Virus record (IMG/VR): IMGVR_UViG_3300037071_002900
Location: 1 to 31,175 of that record
Source of the DNA: a virus
Length of the DNA stretch: 31,175 nt
Strand: one strand, 5' to 3'
In this document: positions 6,832 to 15,781 of the stretch, one piece after another
Layout: each line of letters opens with the position of its first letter
How positions within the stretch are numbered: position 1 is the stretch's first letter
The notes under the pieces: model-generated
What the model was told of the DNA's origin: nothing
What the model saw: only the letters and a program-made list of their open reading frames with translations
Databases searched by the model: none
Position numbers and translations under genes: made by a program

Positions 6832-9477
6832 TTACTCTGCTTCGCCTCTATCCAATGGGATGGTATATCCTGATTCTTTATCACTCTGGCTGCTAGTTCC
6901 TCGTTGTTCGGTTCCACTACCATAGTTTACCATCTCCTGTGAGAATCTAAACTTCTTAGGTGCATTGTTGGTTGCCGCTATCACTTCCATACCGAAGTTC
7001 CTAATCAGGTTGGGTTCTAAGGCTTGGATGTGTTTACTTAAACTCTGACCACTTTCCCATATCCACGTGTGATGTAGACGTACAGCAATTTGTTGGAAGA
7101 TTCCGTTGAGTTCTGCTGCCGTATGCCACTTGGCACTTTCCACCCCACCTGGCCCTCTACCTAATTTATCTCCCAATTCTCTATCTTCACGTAACCATAA
7201 ATCCAATACGGCAACCATTGGGCTAGATTCATGTAATAGTAGCTTTTGACGATTGGTCATCATTTCTAAGCCCTTTATCAGAAGGTCACCGTTGATGATG
7301 CCTTCGCTGCCGTTGGGCATTCCTCGTATACGGTTACAGAATACAGTGAAGTCGGCTAGTCGGCTTTCGGTAGGAGCAGGGGCGGTTGTGACTTCTCTGA
7401 GTTGGCGTACTGTGGTGTTGAGCATACCCATGATGCCCATCCATATACCATCGATGTTGTGGAGGATCTTATTCTGCATGGAGTATTCTGGCGTGGGTTT
7501 TTGGATCGCAGCAAGTTCGATTGGTAGTAATCTGGTGAATAAACTTTCCTCTGCAAAAGGTAGGGATGTAGCTGTTAGGATAACAAAACAATCAGGTAGT
7601 ATTCTCTGAATTTCGTTGGTGGTGTGCAACTTCCTTAACTCAATGTGGGTTCCTGTACTAATCCTGTTAAGCAGGTCTACTAACCAATAGCTCTTGTTCT
7701 TTTCTAAGTTATCTAGCACAATGAACTTATGTGCGCCCATCGATGCTCTTAGACTATCTGGCTTATCTGCCACTACCCCGTTCACGTTACTATGTGGGCC
7801 TTCCAGCACATATAGAAATCTACGTGCTGCGGTAGTCTTACCCGCACCTGGATCAGCTATAATGGTGAGTAGAGGACGGGTGGGCATAATATCGGGAAAG
7901 AAGGTGCTAAGGAACCATGCCTTCATTAGTTCCTTTTGCTGTCCTGGGGAAACACCTGTAGCTCCGATACCGAAGTTAAGATCATTGATTAAATAGCTCC
8001 AGGGATTTAGAGGTCTTGTCCCTTTTTCTTTCGCCTGGTCTAGATCTATATGTAAGCTACTATCTCGGTTACGAAAGATAATATCTTCCTCACCATTAAG
8101 ATGCTTATTACCCCATACATCCTTATAATCAGTTTCCCCAGTTAGCACATAGTTATAGGCTGTCCCCAGATTAAGGTACAGCTTATCTCCTGACCAATAG
8201 CTACGATTATACGCTTTAATCTTAAAGGCACTTTCCCTTGCGCTGTGATACACACCCCTTGCTGTACTGGTTCCGAAGGAATCGGCTGTGTTCAAGCCAA
8301 AGGTATTGTAGAGGATGCTATCCCAATAGCTATCTTCCATGCTATGTAGGTGATGACTAGTTTTATCTAGCCAGAATAGCTTTTCGGTAGCTATATCTAT
8401 GACTACTCTACCCTTTTCCTTTAGGAAGGAAAGTACGGTGTTGGCCGCACTTCTGCTCTTTAGATAAGTTGGGCCTTTGGATAAGCGTATCCTATCTATA
8501 AGCGTCATGATGGGTGTGACGTTCTGTTTGGCGATTGCATCGGCTAAACGACGGATAACACTTCCTGGCAATCTATCGGTTAGTGCCTGGATTCCTAGGA
8601 TTTGCTGGCCGTCCCTGTACTTATCATAGGTATCATGCACGCATTGCAGTTGGTTGCTAAGATCCCCTCCAGCTACACCTTGAAGAAGTTCTACAACTTC
8701 TACGGCATCTTCCTCTTCCCATCCAGATGTCGCTAACCAGCCGGATAGGAATAATGAAAGGTCATGCCGCTGGCCTTCCAGCCAGTAGCCAGATAATGTC
8801 TGCACAATAACTTCTTTGGGGTTCTCGTGGTCCGAAAGAACGCTGGCAAGTTGTTCTAGCGTAGCTGTCTTGTCCAGAGCTAGGAGGGGATCTACTTCAT
8901 CTCCTTCTTCCCAACCCCCGAAGGGAGTGATGAACTTACTGCGTACCTTAGTTACTGGATGCAAGCCTAACGGTACTTTAACCAGATTCCCCAGGGTATT
9001 GCTTTCTGTGAGTCTATCTTGCTTAGGGAACACCTCAATATGTGGATCTCCTGTGATCTTGCCACCTATCTGCTCTCGCACTTCGTTAGCTAAGGCACGC
9101 ACGTTCTCCGCAGGAACAGGTTTTGCGAAGAACACCCAAACATGATAGCCCTTGCTGCCGCTAAATTCTATAGTGTGAGGAACTTCTTGTAGGAAGTTAC
9201 TGAGCTTCAGCGTAAGATCTTTTGCAGCTTGCAGATCACTACCATCTACATCAAAACACATCCATAAGATAGTGTTGTCTGGCCGGAGTGTGTATGCACC
9301 GATGGTATGTTCCCCTGTAAGGTGTTTTTCCACCAATCTTGCATTGGGCGGTTGGATCACAGGGTTATAGATTGTTTCTTCTTTGCCGCTGCTGTTGGTG
9401 CGTTTACTTCCTATGGCATAGTGATGATTGCCTGTGAAAAACCTTTTAAGGATTAGGTCAGCCAAACTCGGCATCAT
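6832..9477 (-). CDS. AEP-type primase fused to AAA/SF3-like helicase
   Basis: The 881-residue protein joins two replication activities. The N-terminal part matches the archaeo-eukaryotic primase fold of the type seen in TOTE conflict systems and some phages: FDVDG with metal-binding Asp76 and Asp78, FSGSKGYHVW (105-114, His112), an EVFPKQ strand and GNLVKVPLG. The C-terminal part is a P-loop ATPase with Walker A ADPGAGKTT (541-549) and Walker B FIVLDNLE (585-592), followed by an ILTAT sensor-like strand. It is expected to open the duplex and lay down primers at the fork. The ATG (doubled, 9477 or 9474) overlaps the polymerase stop and follows GAGGTGG. The neighbouring polymerase would extend its primers. 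Confidence 0.85.
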   Translation of the reverse strand: MMPSLADLILKRFFTGNHHYAIGSKRTNSSGKEETIYNPVIQPPNARLVEKHLTGEHTIGAYTLRPDNTILWMCFDVDGSDLQAAKDLTLKLSNFLQEVPHTIEFSGSKGYHVWVFFAKPVPAENVRALANEVREQIGGKITGDPHIEVFPKQDRLTESNTLGNLVKVPLGLHPVTKVRSKFITPFGGWEEGDEVDPLLALDKTATLEQLASVLSDHENPKEVIVQTLSGYWLEGQRHDLSLFLSGWLATSGWEEEDAVEVVELLQGVAGGDLSNQLQCVHDTYDKYRDGQQILGIQALTDRLPGSVIRRLADAIAKQNVTPIMTLIDRIRLSKGPTYLKSRSAANTVLSFLKEKGRVVIDIATEKLFWLDKTSHHLHSMEDSYWDSILYNTFGLNTADSFGTSTARGVYHSARESAFKIKAYNRSYWSGDKLYLNLGTAYNYVLTGETDYKDVWGNKHLNGEEDIIFRNRDSSLHIDLDQAKEKGTRPLNPWSYLINDLNFGIGATGVSPGQQKELMKAWFLSTFFPDIMPTRPLLTIIADPGAGKTTAARRFLYVLEGPHSNVNGVVADKPDSLRASMGAHKFIVLDNLEKNKSYWLVDLLNRISTGTHIELRKLHTTNEIQRILPDCFVILTATSLPFAEESLFTRLLPIELAAIQKPTPEYSMQNKILHNIDGIWMGIMGMLNTTVRQLREVTTAPAPTESRLADFTVFCNRIRGMPNGSEGIINGDLLIKGLEMMTNRQKLLLHESSPMVAVLDLWLREDRELGDKLGRGPGGVESAKWHTAAELNGIFQQIAVRLHHTWIWESGQSLSKHIQALEPNLIRNFGMEVIAATNNAPKKFRFSQEMVNYGSGTEQRGTSSQSDKESGYTIPLDRGEAE

Positions 9478-11504
9478 GCCACCTCAAGGATTCGGCTTTG
9501 CTTCTCGGTATTATATGCCTTCCAATCTATGCTTGCAACGTCAATTTCGATGGGGAGCTTCTGCAACGTACCATAGCTATCTCCTACTTTGGCTTCTGCA
9601 TGGAAAGGTAGGTTAAAGATATCTTCAACTTCCATTACACGTAGTAGAACGGGTACGGCAATATCTAAACAATCCTCACGTATTTCAAATATAGCTTCAT
9701 CGTGGATAATGCTGAGTACGCCACCCCAATCTTGAAAGGTAACAATCTTATCGGCACGTACAATGGCGAGTGACATAATTCCTGCTGCGCCCCCTTGAAT
9801 CTGTGCGTTTGCGCCTTTGTAGACCTTCATAGGGTCATTTTCACGCCAGATACGGCCATCCCAATAACGGATGTAGCCTTGCCGTGTACCCTTTTTGATG
9901 ACCTCATTCAGCCAGGGCTGGATGCGTGGAAATGTGTTCCAGTATTGCTGTGCTATGTTCTGAGCTTCTTCGCTGGTCTTGTTGAGGCGGTACTGGAGGG
10001 AACCTGTGGTCATGCCGTAAATGAGGCCGAAGCCAATAGCTTTAGACCATTCACGATGGAGTTCGTTTAATTCATCACCGCAATCACCCCATACGCTGAG
10101 AGCTACTCGCATGTGAATATCCTCTCTGTTTTTGAGGGCTTCCATCATGACAGGTTCCTGTGCTAGAATGCCAAACATACGCATTTCTTGTTGTCGGTGA
10201 TCAATAGACACCAATTTATATCCAGGCTTTGCGATAATAGATTGGCGTAGGTTGTACTCACCTGTCCTCGTTCCCCCGCCGCTAAAGACGCCAGTATTTG
10301 CTCTAGCTCTGTGAGATGAGGGGATATTTTGGAGATTAGGTCGGCTGGCCGATAATCGCCCAGTTCTCGTTCCAGTGATATTGAAAGTTCCGTGCATAAT
10401 GTGATCATCATCAGCCAGCTCCTTGTAGTTGTCGAGGAAGTCTACTAGCTTGGCACATTCACGCATTTCCAACACCAGAGGGCCAAGTGGATGCGCTCCT
10501 TTTTCCATAAGAATAAATGAAGATGTACGGTATTTGTTGTATCTGTTGACGTGGGCCATGCGGGATCTATCCACACCATCAGACTCAGCAAAGGGATTCT
10601 CGGGCATGGGAATGCCCATATCTTGATATAGGGCTTTGGAGAGTTGTGCGCCGCTTTTCCAGTTGAATTCTTTGCCGCAAGCGTCAAATAGATCCCGTTC
10701 CAAGTGAGCTAGATGATCTTCCAGTAGTTTACGGGATTCTTTCATGTAGCGGTAATCTAGCAACATACCCCGCCGTTCCATTTTCTGCAATACCCGTAGG
10801 AACTTCATCTGCAAGCTGAGAAGGCTCTTGAGCTTGAGCTTTTCCATCTGCGGCATCAATAACTCAAAAAGTTGATAGGTCACTACACAATCGTTGGAAC
10901 AGTAGGCGGCTAGGTTTTCTAGGGACCAGTTCCAGGGAAGTAATTTCCCTTCGCCTTTACCTAGCTCTACATAGCCCCGTTTGCTCTTGGTATCTAGGAA
11001 GTATTCTTCCGACTTCTCTAGGCTCTTTTTTAGGCGGCTATCGTACAGATGTACAAGTACGGTGGTATCCATAATGCTACACGGCAACTCATACAGCAGA
11101 AGATCAAGGAAGTGTGCGTCAAACTTTAGGTTGTGACCTATTAGGAGGGTATTGGGATCATTAGCCATGTATAGAACAGCAGCTTTGGCTTCCTCTACTA
11201 AATCTTCATCTGGTATAGCTGTGAGGCGGGTCTTTCGTGTAATTACATATTCATACACTTTGCTGCCGATGCTGCTCCTGCTGTAGTCGCGGCGTCCGAG
11301 CCACATCTTCTTCTTGGTGGGTGTGCCGTATGCTACCTGTCCGTAGGTGCATGTTGGAAGATAGCCCGATATGCCGAGTTCCTCACAATGTATGCCTACT
11401 CCGATGATGCTTTCACGCCACCAAGCTAATCCTGTCGTCTCTGTGTCGATGACGACTGTATGACCTCTACAGGAACGTATTTGTTCCAGCGTTAGGTATT
11501 GCAT
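9474..11504 (-). CDS. Family A DNA polymerase with 3'-5' proofreading domain
   Basis: The 676-residue enzyme copies the phage genome. The proofreading domain shows DTETTGL (20-26), GHNLKFDAHFLD and YCSNDCVVTYQL, the three Exo motifs. The polymerase domain shows TGTRTGRLSASRPNLQNIPS, motif A SIDHRQQEMRM, motif B REWSKAIGFGLIYG and motif C IIHDEAIFEI. There is no 5'-3' exonuclease domain, as is common for phage Pol I relatives. Motif A begins with Asp-His rather than the usual Asp-Tyr, a small deviation. AGGAGG sits seven bases before the ATG, one of the strongest ribosome sites of the block. The gene couples directly to the primase-helicase. Confidence 0.95.
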   Translation of the reverse strand: MQYLTLEQIRSCRGHTVVIDTETTGLAWWRESIIGVGIHCEELGISGYLPTCTYGQVAYGTPTKKKMWLGRRDYSRSSIGSKVYEYVITRKTRLTAIPDEDLVEEAKAAVLYMANDPNTLLIGHNLKFDAHFLDLLLYELPCSIMDTTVLVHLYDSRLKKSLEKSEEYFLDTKSKRGYVELGKGEGKLLPWNWSLENLAAYCSNDCVVTYQLFELLMPQMEKLKLKSLLSLQMKFLRVLQKMERRGMLLDYRYMKESRKLLEDHLAHLERDLFDACGKEFNWKSGAQLSKALYQDMGIPMPENPFAESDGVDRSRMAHVNRYNKYRTSSFILMEKGAHPLGPLVLEMRECAKLVDFLDNYKELADDDHIMHGTFNITGTRTGRLSASRPNLQNIPSSHRARANTGVFSGGGTRTGEYNLRQSIIAKPGYKLVSIDHRQQEMRMFGILAQEPVMMEALKNREDIHMRVALSVWGDCGDELNELHREWSKAIGFGLIYGMTTGSLQYRLNKTSEEAQNIAQQYWNTFPRIQPWLNEVIKKGTRQGYIRYWDGRIWRENDPMKVYKGANAQIQGGAAGIMSLAIVRADKIVTFQDWGGVLSIIHDEAIFEIREDCLDIAVPVLLRVMEVEDIFNLPFHAEAKVGDSYGTLQKLPIEIDVASIDWKAYNTEKQSRILEVA

Positions 11505-11512
11505 TGTTCCTC

Positions 11513-11794
11513 CTAATTTCTTTGGTGACCCATCTGTAAGTAACTTGTTTCCTCGATTATATAGTCAATATCTTGAGGGGTAACATCTACTTCAAGGTTT
11601 TCATCTATACGAGAAAATACATATAAGCTCATTAGCAACTTATTTCCCCATAGCACTTCACCTTCGGTTAGTTCCCCCACCCTACGGTTTTCCCGTAGGG
11701 TGATGTTGACTTCTTCCGCTATTCTATTAACTTCTTCTGCCGTAAGCTGCTGGTTTTTGCTATGCAGATCAAGCAAAAATCGTAGGCTTAACAT
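11513..11794 (-). CDS. Small acidic helical protein of unknown function
   Basis: The 93-residue product is rich in Glu and Leu, begins MLSLRFLLDLHSKNQQL and has no motif I recognise. It begins right after the ThyX stop (TGAG-ATG) and ends eight bases before the polymerase start, so it is translated in the same operon. Position between ThyX and polymerase suggests a link to replication, but nothing in the sequence proves it. Confidence 0.6.
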   Translation of the reverse strand: MLSLRFLLDLHSKNQQLTAEEVNRIAEEVNITLRENRRVGELTEGEVLWGNKLLMSLYVFSRIDENLEVDVTPQDIDYIIEETSYLQMGHQRN

Positions 11795-11795
11795 C

Positions 11796-12686
11796 TCACT
11801 TATCTACCCTTGAGCTTTTGAAGACACGATTCTCCTCTAAAGCCCACTCGAACGTACACTGACCTTCCACACGTTCCCATCCCTGATATGTACATCTATG
11901 AGGAAGACCATTGATGCCTGGGCCGGTCTTTTCGCAACTTATTTTCAAGTGAGGCTCTATCCAGGGACACTTCTGGACTAAGGCTTGTTTCATCAATCCA
12001 AATAGAGCTACCGTTTCAGGATAGAACATTTGACAAGCCCGATAGGAATAGGTGGCAATGAACTCGCTTAGTGGATACTCGCATATGATGTAAGTTTCCG
12101 TTCCTATGGGGCAAACTGTCCTTGCATCCTGCATAGGGATACCGTGATCTGCTAACCAAGCATAGGCTTCTCTGGCCGTATCGATAGCTGCTAACCAGAT
12201 TTCAGCAGGTGTATCTAGATCACCAATATCGTAGAGGTGTGGGTATCTGCTTGGTACACGGATGGGATCTATAATCTTGCTATCTGCTATGGCTACAGGC
12301 ATCCTGGCATTAAAGCTCCCCATATCGGCGTAGCGCATACTCTGTTGAGCGAAACTGGCCTTGCGAGTACGCACCAATTGATGTGTGACTCCCCTGCTCA
12401 CGCCACTACATTCAAAGGCTACGGTGAACCATTCTAAGGCTTGATTCAAGCCACCCCTGAACATATCTTGTACGCTACGTTCATCTACTTCATCCTCACC
12501 TACGATGCTGCCTTTAACGGCGACGCTGGCTTTGCTCAACACTTTCTTTACGACTTCTTCTTCCGGCCACAAAATACAATCTACTTGTAGATTGGCGTAA
12601 CCTACGTCGGTACGTCCAATTTGACCAGGGGCTTTGTTTTCCCCCTCTGTGTGGGTCTTTCGAGACGCCATTGTGCTAGTCATCAT
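11796..12686 (-). CDS. thyX: FAD-dependent thymidylate synthase ThyX
   Basis: The 296-residue protein carries the ThyX signature RTRKASFAQQSMRY (106-119), a variant of RHRxxSxNxxSxR that binds FAD and dUMP. ThyX makes dTMP from dUMP using methylene-tetrahydrofolate and NADPH, independently of ThyA. It is longer than many ThyX proteins (about 220-250 residues), with extra N-terminal residues; starts at 12686 or 12683 are both possible after GAGGG. It overlaps the DUF1599-like gene by four bases. The phage thus raises its own thymidylate supply next to its polymerase. Confidence 0.9.
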   Translation of the reverse strand: MMTSTMASRKTHTEGENKAPGQIGRTDVGYANLQVDCILWPEEEVVKKVLSKASVAVKGSIVGEDEVDERSVQDMFRGGLNQALEWFTVAFECSGVSRGVTHQLVRTRKASFAQQSMRYADMGSFNARMPVAIADSKIIDPIRVPSRYPHLYDIGDLDTPAEIWLAAIDTAREAYAWLADHGIPMQDARTVCPIGTETYIICEYPLSEFIATYSYRACQMFYPETVALFGLMKQALVQKCPWIEPHLKISCEKTGPGINGLPHRCTYQGWERVEGQCTFEWALEENRVFKSSRVDK

Positions 12687-13051
12687 TTACCCTCATAGTT
12701 ATCTTGCTTAATCATCATTAAACTAATAAGTGCTTGATTAACCACATCTTCCAACTTGTCAATAATTTGCTCTTTATATTGCCTACCATGATCTGGCTCA
12801 TTAACAATCATATTCTTAAGGCGGTAGGTATCTCCGATTAAGGTAATGACTGTACCGATAAGCCCAAGATGCTCAAAGGTATTCTTGTAGATCTTATTAC
12901 GATCTAGGAAGATATTCCGGCACTCCTGAAATTCCTTGTCATAGTTTTTGATAGTAGCTTCCATACGCTCTTGTTCTGCCGGAGTCAAGCCTGTTACGGT
13001 CTTCACTAAATCACGCATGGCGTCAAGTGTATCCTTTTCTCTATCAGGCAT
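12683..13051 (-). CDS. DUF1599-like (nucleotide-modification-associated) protein
   Basis: The 122-residue protein has the pattern FLDRNKIYKNTFEHLGLIG, then DTYRLKNMI, and KLEDVVNQALISLMMI near the end. This matches my recollection of DUF1599/Nmad1, a helical family found with modified-nucleotide genes and distantly like MazG enzymes. The start at 13051 is chosen because TGGAGC lies six bases before it and it overlaps the upstream stop by only eight bases; a start at 13114 would overlap by 71 bases. It lies between ThyX and an NTP-PPase/HAD fusion, so a nucleotide role is likely. The substrate is unknown. Confidence 0.6.
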   Translation of the reverse strand: MPDREKDTLDAMRDLVKTVTGLTPAEQERMEATIKNYDKEFQECRNIFLDRNKIYKNTFEHLGLIGTVITLIGDTYRLKNMIVNEPDHGRQYKEQIIDKLEDVVNQALISLMMIKQDNYEGK

Positions 13052-14015
13052 TGAAAGCTCCAGTTTCAATTGTGTTGTGGACGGCATTGGATATATCCCA
13101 GTGTTCTTGTTCATCTTGTATTAGCCTTATGTAGTTAGTGTCTAGGAAGATGTTCTGATTGTACGGTTGTGGGCATAGGAGGACGGGAATGTTGCATCCT
13201 ACATAACGCTTGATGAGTGTAGGATCATCCTCTAGGGCTACGACATGGTTCTCTTCTTTGTACTTGCTGGCCGCAATCACCCGCTCATCATAGCCGAAGT
13301 GCAATTCATCTGCTTCGATATCATGAGTCTTGAGCCACAGCCAAGTGTCACTCCAGATGCGCTTGTAAGTACGATAAGGTCTGGCGGTATATACGATGAT
13401 GTACCAACCGACTCTGTGGAGGGCATTGACACACTTCTTGATGCGTGTAATGGAAGGGAGAGTTCCATAACCACCATTACGCTCAAATTCCATCTTTGCT
13501 TGGTGATAACTATGATAGTTCCATCCATTGTTGATGTCCATGTGTAAGCCTATATCACGCTCATCCAGCGTGAGTACATCTTTCCAGGGTGTTCCATTCA
13601 GCCATTGCATAAAGCCTTCACGGAAATTAGCAATTACACCATCTAAATCTAGCATTAGGATGTTGCGCTCTTGTAGTTGTGGTCGTGTATCTTGGTACAT
13701 TAACTGTTGCAGAATCTCATGCTTGCTGTGCATAGCATCTAGCATATCTTGTTCAGTATAGCCCATTTCTTGCCACATAGAGAATACGAACTTTGTGATA
13801 TCTGCCAGCTCTTCCTCTATGTTGGGGCCGTTACGATTAACTTCTTCAATGCTGTGCGTCTTCCAGTTAGTTTGATCTAGTAACTCACTTAACTGGCGAT
13901 GTGTACCTAGTATGTAGTTGATGAGCCATTCTGCATTGCTGCGTTCTTGTAGCTTCTTGATCTTACTATTATATTCTTGCTGTTCATCCCATACTTGAGC
14001 AAGGGTCTTTCTCAT
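13044..14015 (-). CDS. Fusion of NTP-pyrophosphatase-like domain and HAD phosphatase
   Basis: The 323-residue protein has two parts. Residues 1-110 are helical, with HRQLSELLDQTNW (39-51) and NIEEELADITKF (65-76), resembling the metal-binding helices of all-alpha NTP pyrophosphatases (MazG/dimeric dUTPase type). Residues 118-320 are a HAD phosphatase with MLDLDGVIANF (Asp123, Asp125), YTARP for the threonine motif, and ALEDDP for the last acidic motif. It resembles 5'(3')-deoxyribonucleotidases. Together the two could turn a dNTP into dNMP and then nucleoside, cleaning or redirecting the nucleotide pool. The ATG overlaps the FAD-protein stop by four bases. The fusion is unusual; the substrate is unknown. 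Confidence 0.75.
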   Translation of the reverse strand: MRKTLAQVWDEQQEYNSKIKKLQERSNAEWLINYILGTHRQLSELLDQTNWKTHSIEEVNRNGPNIEEELADITKFVFSMWQEMGYTEQDMLDAMHSKHEILQQLMYQDTRPQLQERNILMLDLDGVIANFREGFMQWLNGTPWKDVLTLDERDIGLHMDINNGWNYHSYHQAKMEFERNGGYGTLPSITRIKKCVNALHRVGWYIIVYTARPYRTYKRIWSDTWLWLKTHDIEADELHFGYDERVIAASKYKEENHVVALEDDPTLIKRYVGCNIPVLLCPQPYNQNIFLDTNYIRLIQDEQEHWDISNAVHNTIETGAFNA

Positions 14016-14824
14016 AGTTCCCCCAGAAAGCGTGCAGTATCACGACGGGCTTCATGGGATAGGTAGCCAGGTTTGAAGATAGCTAATCTACCCACACGCA
14101 GTAGGTTATCTTCCTTACGTTCATGCCAGGATAGCGGTGGTGTATTGGGCATGAGGTCAGGGGCAAAGTGGATGTTCCCATCCCCATTGCCTCTATTTTC
14201 TTCGTACTGTGTGATGGTGGGGCCGTGTATATGCGTAGGATACTCTGTGTAGATGTGACCAGGTACGATGGTTTGCCGTATCCAAGGGATTGTGTTCAAG
14301 CCATTGTATAGTACCACATGCTTATCTGTGTTGATCTGGCTAATGTGAATAGGGAAGTTAAGAAGATAGCCCTTTTCTGCATAGCCCTGTTTGTAGGTAG
14401 CATTGGGAAAGGTACAGATCACAGCCTTGCGTTGTTTCTTAAGATCATCTAAATCAGTTTGGCTGACAGGATGACTGTAATGCAATCCAGGGATTTGTCC
14501 CCACAATACGCTTGCCATTTCCTCGTAGATGTATAAGCTATCACTGACAATCTTATATTGTGCGAATCGTGTGTGTGCGCTGGTCTGTACGATTTTCTGC
14601 CATTGATTCATGGAGTATACATCTGCTGTGCCTAATAGAATGCTGGTGATAGGAGTTGAGGGCCAGGGAATCGGACTCTCGTACATGAAGATAGCACCGA
14701 TAGGAAGTGCGAACTTGCTGGCAAGCACTTCGATTTGGCTATGTTCATAACCAGCATCTATACATCCCCAGTAAGCGTAGATGGCACTTAATCCCCCACC
14801 GATGATTGTTATTTCAGGATCCAT
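14012..14824 (-). CDS. FAD/NAD(P)-binding Rossmann-fold protein
   Basis: The 270-residue product starts MDPEITIIGGGLSAIYA, the beta-alpha-beta dinucleotide-binding signature with the GxGxxA-type glycine run at 9-14. The rest has no motif that fixes a substrate; it lacks clear second-cofactor or catalytic motifs I can name. The start at 14824 puts the Rossmann strand at the very N-terminus, as is normal; an in-frame ATG at 14887 would add 21 residues inside the RuvC gene. It overlaps the RuvC-like stop by 11 bases. Beside ThyX and nucleotide-pool genes, a redox step on a nucleotide or base is a fair guess but unproven. Confidence 0.7.
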   Translation of the reverse strand: MDPEITIIGGGLSAIYAYWGCIDAGYEHSQIEVLASKFALPIGAIFMYESPIPWPSTPITSILLGTADVYSMNQWQKIVQTSAHTRFAQYKIVSDSLYIYEEMASVLWGQIPGLHYSHPVSQTDLDDLKKQRKAVICTFPNATYKQGYAEKGYLLNFPIHISQINTDKHVVLYNGLNTIPWIRQTIVPGHIYTEYPTHIHGPTITQYEENRGNGDGNIHFAPDLMPNTPPLSWHERKEDNLLRVGRLAIFKPGYLSHEARRDTARFLGEL

Positions 14825-15212
14825 GCTTGGCCTCAATTCGGTATTGCATCTTTGCCATATCAGTTGCATCACGGATATGAGTTGCATCTAGCTTGCTGCG
14901 TTCTATTAACTTCTTCCATTGACCAGGGTTCATTTCCACGACATTGTATCCTGCTGTACGATAGCACTTGCACAATGTAGTGAAGATATGGAACTGATCT
15001 TGGTTGAAGAAGAGCGTATTGTTGGGTGGGCTTTCGATAACGATTGTGGTAGGTTGGCTCATCTTAGTAAGCGAGAAGATGAACTGTTCGCTATCGAATG
15101 CGGGAGGACGGCACAGCATCCCCCATACAAATTCACCATTAGCGATGTACGCTATGCCTGTATCCTCACCAGGATCAAAGGCTAGGATTCTACTTGTGTT
15201 GCCGTTCACCAT
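14814..15212 (-). CDS. RuvC-like Holliday junction nuclease
   Basis: The 132-residue protein has the RNase H-like layout of RuvC: first Asp in AFDPGEDTG (Asp13), Glu60 in TIVIESPP, and a last acidic pair in HIRDATDMA (Asp115, Asp118). Such enzymes cut four-way junctions and branched DNA before packaging. The start at 15212 is chosen because GGGAG lies nine bases upstream; the in-frame ATG at 15227 would place translation start within four bases of the terminator hairpin. It is the first gene after that terminator, so its expression may depend on read-through or another promoter. Confidence 0.8.
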   Translation of the reverse strand: MVNGNTSRILAFDPGEDTGIAYIANGEFVWGMLCRPPAFDSEQFIFSLTKMSQPTTIVIESPPNNTLFFNQDQFHIFTTLCKCYRTAGYNVVEMNPGQWKKLIERSKLDATHIRDATDMAKMQYRIEAKHGS

Positions 15213-15230
15213 TTCTTGGTCTCCCATAGA

Positions 15231-15258
15231 AAAGGGGGAGTATTTCTACTCCCCCTTT
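15231..15258 (-). terminator. Rho-independent terminator after the ssDNA-binding gene
   Basis: AAAGGGGGAGTA (15231-15242) and TACTCCCCCTTT (15247-15258) pair perfectly over 12 bp around a 4-base loop, which reads GAAA on the minus strand and is followed there by TTTTC. It starts eight bases after the ssDNA-binding stop. This would lower transcription into the RuvC-like gene and the genes beyond it. Confidence 0.75.
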
Positions 15259-15265
15259 GCGATTA

Positions 15266-15781
15266 TTAGAAGCGTGAATCTTCGGTTAGCTCATCGGGTA
15301 CGGCAACCACTGGGGAATCATCATCATCATCCCAGCTCTCAATATCATCCTCATTGAACCCTTTGTTCTCAGGTTCATCACCTAGCTCTAAGTTAAAGAC
15401 GTTATTGATGGTCTCAGGATCTTTACCGGCTTGTTCTGGAGTTAGGTAATCTACCACAACGTTCTTGGTTTTACCTTGATAGCTATCCTTGCCAAGTTTG
15501 GCCCAGAACACCTTACCTTTGAAGATACGTGAATTCACCGTACCTGTGGGAGGTGCGCCAATGGCATCCAGAAACTTACCAACCATGAACTTTGCTTTGG
15601 GCGTCATGGTTAATGTGTTCCAGACGGTTGTGCCTGTGCTACGGCCATTCTCATCCAGTACATCACAGGTGAGGTTGACGTATGGATTGCCAGCGGCACT
15701 TGTGCGATCCTCGGTGTCAGTGACACGGATCTTGTAAATGCCATCAGGAATAAGAGAAGCTCGTTCTAATTCAACTTTCAT
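15266..15781 (-). CDS. Single-stranded DNA-binding protein, DUF669-like
   Basis: The 171-residue protein has a beta-rich N-terminal half (IPDGIYKIRVTDTE, NPYVNLTCDVLD) and a very acidic tail with WDDDDD followed by a short end in DSRF. This is the plan of phage SSBs of the DUF669 type, whose acidic tails recruit replication partners. It is expected to coat single-stranded DNA at forks and during recombination. It overlaps the Sak4-like gene by four bases, a common pairing in phages, and is followed by a strong terminator. Confidence 0.75.
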   Translation of the reverse strand: MKVELERASLIPDGIYKIRVTDTEDRTSAAGNPYVNLTCDVLDENGRSTGTTVWNTLTMTPKAKFMVGKFLDAIGAPPTGTVNSRIFKGKVFWAKLGKDSYQGKTKNVVVDYLTPEQAGKDPETINNVFNLELGDEPENKGFNEDDIESWDDDDDSPVVAVPDELTEDSRF

